From positions 1 through 58,948 of the forward strand of contig CALYAX010000011.1 in NCBI GenBank assembly GCA_944393665.1: a stretch of 58,948 bases of DNA, written 5' to 3'. The stretch's first letter is position 1; every line of letters starts with the position of its first letter. The notes under the pieces are model-generated. The model did no database searches. It had not been told where the DNA came from and worked only from the letters and a program-made list of their open reading frames with translations. The DNA is from an uncultured Alphaproteobacteria bacterium. GTDB lineage: Bacteria > Pseudomonadota > Alphaproteobacteria > RF32 > CAG-239. Below, in pieces: positions 16,537 to 26,184 of this stretch. The translations under genes were made by a program, and so were the position numbers.

Positions 16537-17743
16537 TGAGCGATTTCTCCTCCAAGACTTCCGGCGTGTATTCCAGTTTGAGTTTTTTAGCCAGCCAGGG
16601 CAGGGTTTTGCCCTGGAACAGAACCGAGATGATGACTAAAAAGAAAATCAGGTTGAAAATATACTGGGCGTTGGCAATTCCTTCCATCAGCGGATAAGTT
16701 GCCAGAATAATCGGCACGGCGCCTTTTAGGCCCGCCCAGCTGACCAGCAGCTGTTCGTCACTGTTGAACGAACTGTGGAAAAGGCAGATGAAAACGGCCA
16801 GCGGACGGGCGATGAAGATGAGAAACAGGGTGCAGGCAAAACCGGCCGGGATAACGCCGGGCAGCTCATTGGGATTGACGAGCAGTCCCAGGATCAGGAA
16901 CATGCTGATTTGCATGATCCAGGTCAGTGAATCGTTAAAACGAATCAGATGGCGGCGGAACAAAAAGGCGCTGTTGCCCATAATGATTCCGCCCAGATAA
17001 ACCGCTAAAAAGCCGGAACCGCCGGCAAGCTGGGTCAGGCTGTAAATCAGGAAAACCACGCTGACACCGTAAACCGGATAAAGCCCTGAATAAGGCAGGC
17101 GGGTTTTTTGGAGAGTGACGACGGCGAGGCGACCCAGGCCAAGGCCTAAGATAATTCCGATAACCATCTGGCGCACGAAGAACTGCCCGATATCCCAAAG
17201 ACTTTCATCGGGACGGACCAGATAGGAGATGGCGGCCATGGAAAGAAAAACCGCCATAGGGTCGTTGGAGGCAGATTCAAATTCAAGCAGAGATTTAAGT
17301 TTGGGATCCAGCCGCAGATTGGAAGAACGCATGGCGGCAAAAACCGCAGGAGCATCGGTTGAGGAAACAATCACGCTCAACAGCAGCGAGATTTCAAACG
17401 GCAGGCGGATCAGATAATAGGCTCCCAGAAATAAAAACAAGGCGGTTAAAAAGACGCCGAAAGTGGCCAGAATACCGCCGCGGAACAATTGGGAACGCAC
17501 GTTTTTCCAGTTGGTGAGCAGGCCGCCGTTGAATAAGATGAACATCAAGGCGACGGTGCCAATGTAATTGGTGAGGCGCGAATCCTGGAAATTGATTCCG
17601 CCGGGGCCGTCTACGCCGGCCAGCATGCCCAGAGCCATAAACAGCAGGAGCGACGGGATTCCGTATCGATCGGAAATTTTATTGGCAAAAACGCACAGCA
17701 GTAATAAAACACCGGCAACGGCAATGTAAATATTCAGATTCAT
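16520..17743 (-). CDS. NhaP2-like K+(Na+)/H+ antiporter
   Basis: A CPA1 cation/proton antiporter with about 12 hydrophobic segments. Diagnostic stretches are FILFNGGLLTNWKNVR, the core SVIVSSTDAPAVFAAMR (with the ion-binding Thr-Asp) and LLEFESASNDPMAVFLS (second Asp), plus SWAGLKGAVPIILATYP. These resemble NhaP2/CvrA, but the long C-terminal TrkA/CorC regulatory part of CvrA is missing: the protein ends soon after the last helix (407 residues). ATG 17743 is chosen because it begins at the first membrane helix; a GTG at 17818 would add 25 polar residues. It probably protects against K+ or Na+ and pH stress. Confidence 0.88.
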   Translation of the reverse strand: MNLNIYIAVAGVLLLLCVFANKISDRYGIPSLLLFMALGMLAGVDGPGGINFQDSRLTNYIGTVALMFILFNGGLLTNWKNVRSQLFRGGILATFGVFLTALFLFLGAYYLIRLPFEISLLLSVIVSSTDAPAVFAAMRSSNLRLDPKLKSLLEFESASNDPMAVFLSMAAISYLVRPDESLWDIGQFFVRQMVIGIILGLGLGRLAVVTLQKTRLPYSGLYPVYGVSVVFLIYSLTQLAGGSGFLAVYLGGIIMGNSAFLFRRHLIRFNDSLTWIMQISMFLILGLLVNPNELPGVIPAGFACTLFLIFIARPLAVFICLFHSSFNSDEQLLVSWAGLKGAVPIILATYPLMEGIANAQYIFNLIFFLVIISVLFQGKTLPWLAKKLKLEYTPEVLEEKSLNASCL

Positions 17744-17887
17744 CGGGGCCCCATTGGTTGAAACGTTGTCTATATAAGCATAAAAGCCGCGGCTTACAAT
17801 GGGTTGATTATTGTTCACGGCTTGAAAAGCTTAACAGCGTAAATATATCAGTTCTTAGTGTTTAAATATTTAATAAAGGAGCAGAAA

Positions 17888-18577
17888 ATGCAAACTGATT
17901 TTGAAGCTGAGGTTCCGGTCTATAAAATGCCGCTGCTGGGGGAAGATGCACCGTCTTTTACGGCCCAGACAACCCAGGGGCAGATTGATTTTCCAAATGA
18001 TTTTAAAGGCAAATGGGTGGTATTGTTTTCGCATCCTGCCGATTTTACGCCGGTTTGTACCTCGGAGATTTCTGCTTTTGGTGCGATGCAGCCGGAGTTT
18101 GAAGAACTTAATGCCAAGTTGATCGGCCTGTCGGTCGACAGTCAGACTTCGCACCTGGCCTGGCTGAAAAATATTCGCGACCGGATCCGTTTCGGGGCTT
18201 ATAACGGGCAGCCGATAGAATTTCCGATTATTGCCGATCTTAAGATGGACGTGGCGCGCAAATTCGGAATGATTCAACCCGGTGCCAGCGATACAAAAGC
18301 GGTGCGGGCCGTTTTTATTATTGATCCGCATGCTAAAATACGGACAATTTTGTATTATCCGATGTCAACCGGGCGCAATCTGGCGGAAATCAAACGGATT
18401 TTAGAGGCTTTGCAGGCAACCGACAAATACGGAATCAGTACGCCGGTGAACTGGAAACCGGGCGAATCGGTTTTGATGCCTGCTCCGTCGGATATGCAGG
18501 ATTTGACGCAGCGGATTGAAAAGACACCGGATGATATGAGTTGTCAGGATTGGTTTTTTTGTACCAAACAGGTCTAA
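17888..18577 (+). CDS. Peroxiredoxin (AhpC/Prx6-like)
   Basis: A 229-residue thiol peroxidase. The peroxidatic Cys is in HPADFTPVCTSE (Cys57); the conserved Arg/Trp region of Prx6 enzymes follows (SVDSQTSHLAWLKNI, then PIIADLKMDVARKFGM). Two more Cys near the end (SCQDWFFC) could be resolving residues, as in the archaeal-type two-Cys members. AAAGGAG lies before ATG 17888; an upstream in-frame start at 17858 lacks a site. Reduces H2O2 and organic peroxides in the cytoplasm. Monocistronic, divergent from the NhaP2-like gene and convergent with umuC. Confidence 0.92.
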   Translation: MQTDFEAEVPVYKMPLLGEDAPSFTAQTTQGQIDFPNDFKGKWVVLFSHPADFTPVCTSEISAFGAMQPEFEELNAKLIGLSVDSQTSHLAWLKNIRDRIRFGAYNGQPIEFPIIADLKMDVARKFGMIQPGASDTKAVRAVFIIDPHAKIRTILYYPMSTGRNLAEIKRILEALQATDKYGISTPVNWKPGESVLMPAPSDMQDLTQRIEKTPDDMSCQDWFFCTKQV

Positions 18578-18599
18578 GGATTTATTCAGTCTCCGCGAT

Positions 18600-19844
18600 T
18601 TATGTTGCTTTGGGGAGATCGGCCCAGGAAGTGGTAAAGCCGGGGCTTTTGAATTCGCGTTTGAGATAAGCTTTGGCTTGAGGGTTTTGGGCGCCAAAAT
18701 AGAGGGTTTTGCGCCCATATCTGGCATTAACCGAATCAAAAGCGCGCATTAAGCGGCGGTCGTGTTCATTTTGCCCGGTATCGGAAAGCCAGTTTGTTTG
18801 CGGGGCTTCTCGCGGCTCAAGTCCCACCAGCATGACGCCGCACTTTTTGTACCAGCCGTCGGGGCGGTAGAGGCGGTCCAGTCCCTCGGCCATGGCTGTC
18901 ATAAATTTGGCGGTATTATCGGTGGCCTGCGGCAAAGACACCAGGCACGAATGGTTATATTGGGGGTGGCTTTCGCTGAAGCGGTTGCTGTGCAGTTCCA
19001 CCCACATTCCATTGGCAACGGCATTTTGCCGGCGCAGCCGCAAACAGGCGCAATCCACAAATTCAGCCAGGTTGGCCTCTAATTTGGCTTTATTATTGAC
19101 CTCAAATTCAAAGCTTCCCGAAGAAATAATGGATTTTGCCATTCCGGGGAGTTCAATATCCTGACAGGGGATTTGATTCAGTTCCAAAACGGTCTTTTCC
19201 ATAGTGACATTGAAGTTGCGGCGAATCATTTTAGGGTCGGCATTGCGCAGGTCGAGAGCCGTAAAAATACCGAGGTAGTTCAGCCGTGCCGCACAGCGGC
19301 GCCCCACGCCCCAGACATCGATAACATCGATTTTGCCCAGCGTTTCGCTTAAAACCGGTTCGGCGGTCAGCTGGCAGAGTTTGAAATTTTTTTTAGCAAG
19401 ATGGCTGGCCAGTTTGCACAATGTTTTGGTGGGGGCAATTCCGATAGAAACCGGAATGCCGATTTGCTGCAAGATGTCCTGCCGCAGCTGAGAGGCCAGC
19501 GTGAAATAATTGTCGTGCGGCGGCACCTTTACAAAAGCTTCGTCAATTGAATAGATTTCGACATCGCCAAAGCGGTGGCGCAGCAGTGTCATGGCACGGG
19601 CCGACAAATCGGCATAAAGTTCATAATTGGAGGACAGGGCAATTCCGTCGTTGGCCAGAAAGACTTTTTCAATTTTAAAATAAGGAACGCACATCGGAAT
19701 CCCCAGGGCTTTTGCCTCATAAGAGCGCGAAACCACGCAGCCGTCATTGTTGGACAGGACCACAACCGGGCGCCCGCGCAGGCGGGGCTGAAAAACGCGT
19801 TCGCAGGAAACAAAAAAGTTGTCGCAGTCAATCAGCATAAACAT
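18600..19844 (-). CDS. umuC: DNA polymerase V catalytic subunit UmuC
   Basis: A 414-residue Y-family translesion polymerase. It opens MFMLIDCDNFFVSCERVF (first catalytic Asp), then SNNDGCVVSRSYEAKALG, the catalytic YSIDEAFV near residue 105, a helix-hairpin-helix region (VWGVGRRCAARLNYLGI) and the UmuC C-terminal domain. Length matches E. coli UmuC (422). ATG 19844 is chosen by family N-terminus; an in-frame ATG at 19865 is possible. It lies 121 bases downstream of umuD and is presumably transcribed from the same SOS promoter. Confidence 0.93.
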   Translation of the reverse strand: MFMLIDCDNFFVSCERVFQPRLRGRPVVVLSNNDGCVVSRSYEAKALGIPMCVPYFKIEKVFLANDGIALSSNYELYADLSARAMTLLRHRFGDVEIYSIDEAFVKVPPHDNYFTLASQLRQDILQQIGIPVSIGIAPTKTLCKLASHLAKKNFKLCQLTAEPVLSETLGKIDVIDVWGVGRRCAARLNYLGIFTALDLRNADPKMIRRNFNVTMEKTVLELNQIPCQDIELPGMAKSIISSGSFEFEVNNKAKLEANLAEFVDCACLRLRRQNAVANGMWVELHSNRFSESHPQYNHSCLVSLPQATDNTAKFMTAMAEGLDRLYRPDGWYKKCGVMLVGLEPREAPQTNWLSDTGQNEHDRRLMRAFDSVNARYGRKTLYFGAQNPQAKAYLKREFKSPGFTTSWADLPKAT

Positions 19845-19965
19845 GGCAGAAAATTCCAAAGTCATTAACCTAAGAGCAGGGCGTCTGAAAAAACAGCCGT
19901 TTAAAGGCGGTAACAGCGCGCCGTTGTTTCAAAGTTCTTAAAAAAGAAGCACAGTATTTCCGGGA

Positions 19966-20271
19966 TTAATGAAGTTTGCGAATGACCGCGGTCACCACGC
20001 CCCAGACCATCATTTCGGCTGCCTGGGCCGCCTGTCGCGGCGAAAAATGCAGCACTTTGAATTCACGGTCGGTTTCGCCGACAACCAGCTGGCGTTCCCG
20101 CGGCGTAAGGCTGCGGTCTACCACCAGAATATCCCCTTTGTTAATGCCCTCGGGGCAGAGGCGGTCGTTATCCATACGCAGGTAATAGGTAGAGACGGGG
20201 TGACGGGTAATAAAGCGGTTGAGGTCAAGTTTATTCTCGACATAATCAGCGGCGGGTGAACCAAAACTCAT
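19966..20271 (-). CDS. umuD: UmuD'-like protein lacking the autoprotease residues
   Basis: 101 residues that align from their second residue with mature UmuD' (GFPSPAADYVE in E. coli; here SFGSPAADYVENKLDLNRF). The 24-residue arm and Cys-Gly cleavage site of UmuD are absent. Alignment also shows the catalytic Ser60 replaced by Arg (MDNDRL for SGDSM) and Lys97 by Leu (EFKVLHF for EFTVKKL), and a shorter strand region before the final VWGVVTAVI. AGGAG sits upstream of ATG 20271, so the short form appears to be the real product. It probably joins UmuC in Pol V without needing RecA-stimulated cleavage. Control would then be only transcriptional, through the LexA box upstream. Confidence 0.85.
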   Translation of the reverse strand: MSFGSPAADYVENKLDLNRFITRHPVSTYYLRMDNDRLCPEGINKGDILVVDRSLTPRERQLVVGETDREFKVLHFSPRQAAQAAEMMVWGVVTAVIRKLH

Positions 20272-20289
20272 GATACAGACTCCTAAAAT

Positions 20290-20304
20290 GTTCTAATTTT
20301 GTTC
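20290..20304. promoter_or_regulatory. Alphaproteobacterial LexA (SOS) box of umuDC
   Basis: GTTC-TAATTTT-GTTC, an exact match to the GTTC-N7-GTTC direct repeat bound by LexA in Alphaproteobacteria, 19 bases before the umuD start. It places umuDC under SOS control and supports the taxonomic call. Confidence 0.85.
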
Positions 20305-20411
20305 TTATGATATCCGGGAAAATTTTAAATGCAATAAAAATTTTGGTGTAGAATTTTTTTAGAAAGGGGTTATGATAACGGCACCATTCATTTCAACAGG
20401 GGAGAAGGAAA

Positions 20412-21398
20412 ATGCAGAGAATTGTGCCGCCGGTTTTGCAGAAAGGGGACGAGATCAGGGTGATTGCCCCGTCGCGGGGAATTAAGATAATCGGGCAGGA
20501 TGCCCGGGCGATTGCCACGCGCCGGTTTGAGGAAATGGGGCTTAAGGTCAGTTATGGGCGCCATACCACCGATGACAACTGGGATATGTTCGGCAGCTCG
20601 GCGATTGACCAGCGGGTGGACGATTTGATGGAGGCTTTCGGCGATCCCAAAGTGAAAGCGGTTTTTACGATTATCGGCGGTTTTAATTCCAATATGCTGC
20701 TGCCGTTTTTGGATTATGAACTGATTAAAAAGAATCCGAAAATTTTTTGCGGCTTTTCTGATATTACGGCCTTATTGAACGGAATTTACGCCAAGACGGG
20801 ACTGGTGACTTTTTCAGGGCCGCACTTCAGTTCAATCGGGATGTTAAAAGGAATCGGCTATACGCTGGAAAATTTGCGGAAGATGCTGTTTGGCCCTCGC
20901 TGCAATGAGGTGACACCGTCAGCGGAATGGAGTGATGATTTGTGGTTTATTGACCAGGAAAAGCGCGATTTTATTCCCAATGAGGGATATTGGCTGATCC
21001 GCGGCGGCATGGCGGAAGGAACGGTTATCGGCGGCAATCTGGGCACTTTCAATCTGCTTCAGGGAACGCCCTACCGGCCGGAATTTAAAGAAAATACCAT
21101 CTTTTTTGCGGAAGACTGTTTTACTTCCGGCGGCGATGATACGGTTTTTCTGCGCGAGTTGCAATCTGTGGCGCAGCAGCCGGATTTCGGCAATGTCAAA
21201 GCACTGGTCATCGGGCGGTTTCAGAAAGCCTCGGGGATGACCCGGGAGAAAATGGAATATATTATCCGGGCCATTCCGCAGCTGGAGGGGCTTCCGGTGC
21301 TGGCAAATGTCGATTTCGGACATACTACGCCGCTGCTGACGCTTCCGATTGGCGGAAAAGCTTTGCTGCAAGACGGGCGGCTGACGGTGGAGGCCTGA
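20412..21398 (+). CDS. LD-carboxypeptidase / MccF-like peptidase S66
   Basis: A 328-residue S66 serine peptidase. It opens QKGDEIRVIAPSRG, typical of the family. The nucleophile Ser is in FCGFSDITALL near residue 115, with the Glu in the C-terminal half (FFAEDCFTSGGDD region) and the His in VDFGHTTPLLTLPIG. No signal peptide, so a cytoplasmic LdcA-like role in muropeptide recycling (tetrapeptide to tripeptide) or MccF-like hydrolysis of peptidyl-nucleotide antibiotics. The WDMFGSSAIDQRVDDLMEAF and GGFNSN stretches resemble the MccF branch. GGGGAGAAGG precedes the ATG; rnhB follows after 11 bases. Confidence 0.85.
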   Translation: MQRIVPPVLQKGDEIRVIAPSRGIKIIGQDARAIATRRFEEMGLKVSYGRHTTDDNWDMFGSSAIDQRVDDLMEAFGDPKVKAVFTIIGGFNSNMLLPFLDYELIKKNPKIFCGFSDITALLNGIYAKTGLVTFSGPHFSSIGMLKGIGYTLENLRKMLFGPRCNEVTPSAEWSDDLWFIDQEKRDFIPNEGYWLIRGGMAEGTVIGGNLGTFNLLQGTPYRPEFKENTIFFAEDCFTSGGDDTVFLRELQSVAQQPDFGNVKALVIGRFQKASGMTREKMEYIIRAIPQLEGLPVLANVDFGHTTPLLTLPIGGKALLQDGRLTVEA

Positions 21399-21409
21399 GG
21401 AGAAACAAA

Positions 21410-22042
21410 ATGCCTGATTTTAGTTTTGAAGATAATTTCTGCGGGACAGTTGCCGGGATTGATGAAGCCGGACGCGGGCCATGGGCCGGCCCGGTGGTTG
21501 CCGGAGCGGTGGTGATATTTGACCGTCATCTGGATTCCTGTTTGCTGGAGGGGCTGGATGATTCCAAAAAGCTGTCGGCTAAAAAACGCGAACAGCTGTA
21601 TGCCGCTTTAACAGAGGCAGAAGCCAAGGGGCAGCTCAAAACCGGTATCGGCGAGGCAAGCGCTGAAGAGATTGACCAAATAAATATTCTTCAGGCAACT
21701 TTTCTGGCGATGCGGCGCGCGGTTGGGGCTTTGGGAATAACACCGGATTATGCACTGATTGACGGCAATCAGACGCCGCGCCCGTTTGTCTGTCCGGTTA
21801 AAACCGTGGTGAAGGGCGATGCCCGTTCTTATTCCATTGCGGCGGCATCGATTATGGCAAAAGTTTATCGTGACCGATTGATGTGCCGTCTGGCGGAGGA
21901 ATTTCCGCATTATGGTTTTGAAAAAAATGCCGGCTACGGAACGGCGCTGCATATTGCCGGTCTGAAAGAATACGGAATTACGCCGCAACACCGAAAATCT
22001 TACCGGCCGATTCAGGAGATTATTCTGGCTCAGGCAGGATAA
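21410..22042 (+). CDS. rnhB: Ribonuclease HII
   Basis: 210 residues, the usual length. The RNase HII signature GIDEAGRGPWAGPVVAGAVV is at about residues 17-36 (catalytic Asp-Glu), with DDSKKLSAKKRE, ALIDGNQTP and KGDARSYSIAAASIMAKVYRD (remaining acidic residues and the substrate-binding Lys/Ser). Removes misincorporated ribonucleotides and RNA primers from DNA. GAGGAG precedes the ATG. Second gene of a two-gene unit with the S66 peptidase. Confidence 0.96.
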   Translation: MPDFSFEDNFCGTVAGIDEAGRGPWAGPVVAGAVVIFDRHLDSCLLEGLDDSKKLSAKKREQLYAALTEAEAKGQLKTGIGEASAEEIDQINILQATFLAMRRAVGALGITPDYALIDGNQTPRPFVCPVKTVVKGDARSYSIAAASIMAKVYRDRLMCRLAEEFPHYGFEKNAGYGTALHIAGLKEYGITPQHRKSYRPIQEIILAQAG

Positions 22043-22049
22043 TTGCTGA

Positions 22050-22077
22050 TTGACAAAATGACTTTTCTGTCTATAAT
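22050..22077 (+). promoter_or_regulatory. Near-consensus sigma-70 promoter
   Basis: TTGACA and TATAAT, both perfect, with a 16-bp spacer, 53 bases before the 191-aa gene. Confidence 0.8.
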
Positions 22078-22130
22078 GCGCTCTATTGTGAGCAATTATT
22101 ATAGTACTAATTTTTAAATTTTTTTAAATT

Positions 22131-22706
22131 ATGAACAGAGAAGAAAAAAATCCGGTCAAAGAGTTGTTTTCCAATGTTGTTAAAACCGGCAAGGCTTTTG
22201 AGGAAATCTGGCTGTTCCGGGAAAACCGGAAAATGGTTGAAAAAGCTTTTGCCAGCCACCGTTATTTTTTGGTTGAAGCCAATGGAAAAGCATGGGTGGA
22301 AAAGTTGGAATACCGGATTAAAACCGGCCGGGAAATGAAAAATATACTTGAATTTCTGGCAATTAGTTACCGGGGCTGGCAAAAAAAGTTTATGGTTTGC
22401 TGCGGAGAGATTAAACACAGTACTTTGCCGGATCCGTATTGCTTTAATAAAGCTGCCAATGCGATGGTCAATAATTTTGATCTGTTTGACAGCGGTCTGG
22501 ATCGTAAAAAGGCTTTAATCGAGCGGATAAAAATGGTTTTGGCGCTGTATCCTGACCATGGATACGATCCGGAGGACGATTTGGAGAATTATAAAGACAA
22601 GCTGTATAACGGCTCGTTAATTCTCGGCGGCGAAGAGATTATTAATCTTCGTTCGGCGCAGATAATCGCCGAAGAGAATTATAAGCTGGCCGAGCAGCCG
22701 GTTTAA
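22131..22706 (+). CDS. Conserved-looking hypothetical protein (191 aa)
   Basis: A soluble, charged 191-residue protein (MNREEKNPVKELFSN...) with no signal peptide or membrane segment and a helical, basic N-terminal half (RENRKMVEKAFASH). It has a patch of paired Cys (MVCCGEIKH) and an acidic C-terminal region (YDPEDDLENYKDKLY). I recognise no family. It stands alone: a near-perfect sigma-70 promoter on one side and a strong terminator on the other suggest it is well expressed. No ribosome site is obvious in the AT-rich leader. Confidence 0.75.
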   Translation: MNREEKNPVKELFSNVVKTGKAFEEIWLFRENRKMVEKAFASHRYFLVEANGKAWVEKLEYRIKTGREMKNILEFLAISYRGWQKKFMVCCGEIKHSTLPDPYCFNKAANAMVNNFDLFDSGLDRKKALIERIKMVLALYPDHGYDPEDDLENYKDKLYNGSLILGGEEIINLRSAQIIAEENYKLAEQPV

Positions 22707-22719
22707 AAAATAGAGGTAA

Positions 22720-22758
22720 AAAATCGCGGTTCTTCAAGGGACTGCGATTTTTTTGTTT
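22720..22758 (+). terminator. Terminator after the 191-aa gene
   Basis: AAATCGCGGT pairs with ACTGCGATTT (one wobble) around a 10-base loop and is followed by a T run. Confidence 0.8.
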
Positions 22759-22773
22759 TTAAATTTAATTTGG

Positions 22774-22798
22774 GAGTCGGTTGTTAATAATTTTATAA
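22774..22798 (+). promoter_or_regulatory. GANTC site and CtrA-like half-match ahead of ccrM
   Basis: GAGTC at 22774-22778 is a target of the downstream methylase itself. TTAA-N7-ATAA at 22784-22798 differs from the CtrA box TTAA-N7-TTAA by one base. In Caulobacter, ccrM is activated by CtrA and its promoter region holds GANTC sites. The DNA is AT-rich, so a chance match is possible. Confidence 0.3.
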
Positions 22799-23950
<1,152 letters not shown>

Positions 23951-23974
23951 CGGTCAATGTCTTCTGTATTTCTT

Positions 23975-24007
23975 AAAAAAGCCTTTGTTGAAAACAAAGG
24001 CTTTTTT
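23975..24007. terminator. Strong terminator after ccrM
   Basis: A6-GCCTTTGT / ACAAAGGC-T6 with a 5-base loop; symmetrical, so it can act in both directions. Confidence 0.9.
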
Positions 24008-24119
24008 GCTGCCTGCAGAAGGAGGCTCGGAAAAAGAAAATAAAAATATTGTGCTGCGGCAATTTATGAGCTATAAATTGCCTAATTAAAATATTTTTAA
24101 AATAAGATTGAATGCAACA

Positions 24120-25244
24120 ATGCAAAAATGGCGTAAAAAGTATAATAAAAAACCGCCGGTTAATCTTCCGAAGCTGTCTCCGTCCGGTGACGGCCAGCTG
24201 CCTAATTATGCGGCAATCGATCTGGGTACCAACTGCTGTCGTCTGGTGATTGCAACTCCGACGCCGTCTTCTTTCCGGATTGTTGAGACCTTTTCGAAAA
24301 TTACCCGGCTTGGCGAAGGAATCATTAAGAACAACGAATTGTCGCGGGCCGCAATCCGCCGGACAGTGGCGGCGCTTAAAGTCTGCTCGGGGGTGTTGGA
24401 AGAATATGCCCCGATCGTGCGGTCGCGTTATGTGGCAACAGCAGCCTGCCGCCGCGCCTTAAACTGTGACCAGTTTCTGGATGCGGTTAAAAAAGAAACC
24501 GGACTGAATATTGAAATTATTTCCCCCCAGGAAGAAGCCAGGCTGGCTGTGGTGGGGTGTATTCCGCTGCTGGCAAGAAATATCAGGCGGGTTTTGGTGT
24601 TTGATATCGGCGGCGGTTCCACGGAAATCTCCCTGGCGCGGACAACTAACTCGGGAAATACTTTTATAGAAGGGTGTATCTCTCTGCCTTATGGGGTGGT
24701 GACGGTATCGGAGGCATTTCCGCAGCAGGAGATGACGGATCTGGCTTATGATACGGTGATTGAGCGGACACAGAAAATACTGGAAGAGTTTGAGGCCAAA
24801 TATCAGATCCGCGAGGCGATTGCCAATCAGGAGATTCAGATTATCGGCACCTCGGGGACGGTTACGTTTCTGGGAGCGATGCATCTCAACCTGCCGCGGT
24901 ATAACCGGTCGGCGGTTGACGGCATTTCGATTTCCAAGCCGGATATTTACCGGGCGATTAATAAAATCCGCCGCCTTGGTGACGAAGGGCGTAAGAAACA
25001 CCCCTGTATCGGCGCCCAAAAGGCAGATTTGCTGATGGCAGGCTGCGCTATTATTGAGGGATTGTGTTCTTTTTGGCCGATTGCGGAAATTACGGTGGCT
25101 GACCGGGGAATCCGCGAGGGAATTTTACTGGATATGATGCACGCGCGTAAAAAACACGGCAATAAAAAATACCGGCGCAGCCGGCATCCTTTCAAGCGCA
25201 CTCATTCGACACCTCATACCAGAGAAGGAGCCGTTCATGAATAA
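24120..25244 (+). CDS. Ppx/GppA family phosphatase, first copy
   Basis: A 374-residue member of the exopolyphosphatase/pppGpp phosphatase family. A basic N-terminal extension of about 25 residues precedes the first phosphate-binding loop YAAIDLGTNCCRLVIA; the second loop is VFDIGGGSTEISLA near residue 160, and TSGTVTFLGAMHL follows near residue 240. It would hydrolyse polyphosphate and/or pppGpp. ATG 24120 is used; TTG 24108 is in frame upstream. It overlaps the second ppx/gppA by eight bases. A Ppx/GppA gene next to rlmE is a common alphaproteobacterial arrangement. Confidence 0.88.
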   Translation: MQKWRKKYNKKPPVNLPKLSPSGDGQLPNYAAIDLGTNCCRLVIATPTPSSFRIVETFSKITRLGEGIIKNNELSRAAIRRTVAALKVCSGVLEEYAPIVRSRYVATAACRRALNCDQFLDAVKKETGLNIEIISPQEEARLAVVGCIPLLARNIRRVLVFDIGGGSTEISLARTTNSGNTFIEGCISLPYGVVTVSEAFPQQEMTDLAYDTVIERTQKILEEFEAKYQIREAIANQEIQIIGTSGTVTFLGAMHLNLPRYNRSAVDGISISKPDIYRAINKIRRLGDEGRKKHPCIGAQKADLLMAGCAIIEGLCSFWPIAEITVADRGIREGILLDMMHARKKHGNKKYRRSRHPFKRTHSTPHTREGAVHE

Positions 25245-26184
25245 AAAATGCTATGCCGCGATTGATTTGGGAACCAATTCCTGCCGTCTGCTGATTTGTG
25301 ACGAAACCGGAAAAGAGTTGTGTAAGCATACCACGTCAACCCGTCTGGGAGAGGGGATGCAAAAGGAAATGAAATTTACCCCGGAAGCCATTGAACGCGG
25401 AATAAAGTGCTTTTTTGACTACCGCCAGATTATGGATAAGTATGATATTGTTAAAACCCGGGCGATTGCAACGGCCGGCTGCCGGATGGCCAGCAACGGG
25501 GAAGATTTTATCAAAAAAGTTTTTGCCGAATCGCGTATTCAGCTGGAAGTGATAGACGGTTATGAGGAGGCCCGGCTGAATCTGAAAGGCGCGCTGGTTC
25601 ATGTCCAGGGGAAAACGCCCTATGTGGTGTTGTATGACCTGGGCGGCGGTTCAACAGAAATAACGCTGGCAACCAATACTAAAAATCCGCAGATTTTGTA
25701 TACCGTTTCTATCCCTTGGGGGGCCCGGAATTCTTCGGAAGCTTTTAACCTGATAGAGTATAAAGATGAAAATGCCGGACGCCTGGAGCAGGAAATCAGA
25801 GCCTATACAGCAAATTTTGTGAAAAAATCCGGGCTTGAAAATTATCATGACCAGGTTTGTTTTGTGGCAACGTCAAGTACGCCACTGCGTCTGGTGTCGA
25901 TGATTCATGATTTTGGCGGATATGACCGGGAAAAGGCCGACGGTTTGAAAGTATCCTCAGAGGAGCTTGACCGTGCGGTTGAGAAGATTTTGCATTTATC
26001 GCGGGCTGAGATGGCCGATAATCCTTACATCGGCGATAAACGCTCTTATATCTTTATTGCTGCCTGTATTATTTTCAGGGCAATCTATCAGGGACTGGGA
26101 GCCGGGGAAATTACGGCGTCGCTGAAAAGTGCCAAAGACGGCATTGTAGCTGAATTAATCGAGAGTGACAAACAACATGGCTAA
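25237..26184 (+). CDS. Ppx/GppA family phosphatase, second copy
   Basis: A 315-residue paralogue of the preceding gene: YAAIDLGTNSCRLLICDE at the start, LYDLGGGSTEITLAT near residue 136 and ATSSTPLRLVSM near residue 212, where the first copy has TSGT. It lacks the basic N-terminal extension. AGGAG lies ahead of the ATG. Its coding end overlaps rlmE by eight bases. Having two tandem copies suggests split roles, for example polyphosphate versus pppGpp hydrolysis; the sequence does not show which does which. Confidence 0.88.
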   Translation: MNKKCYAAIDLGTNSCRLLICDETGKELCKHTTSTRLGEGMQKEMKFTPEAIERGIKCFFDYRQIMDKYDIVKTRAIATAGCRMASNGEDFIKKVFAESRIQLEVIDGYEEARLNLKGALVHVQGKTPYVVLYDLGGGSTEITLATNTKNPQILYTVSIPWGARNSSEAFNLIEYKDENAGRLEQEIRAYTANFVKKSGLENYHDQVCFVATSSTPLRLVSMIHDFGGYDREKADGLKVSSEELDRAVEKILHLSRAEMADNPYIGDKRSYIFIAACIIFRAIYQGLGAGEITASLKSAKDGIVAELIESDKQHG

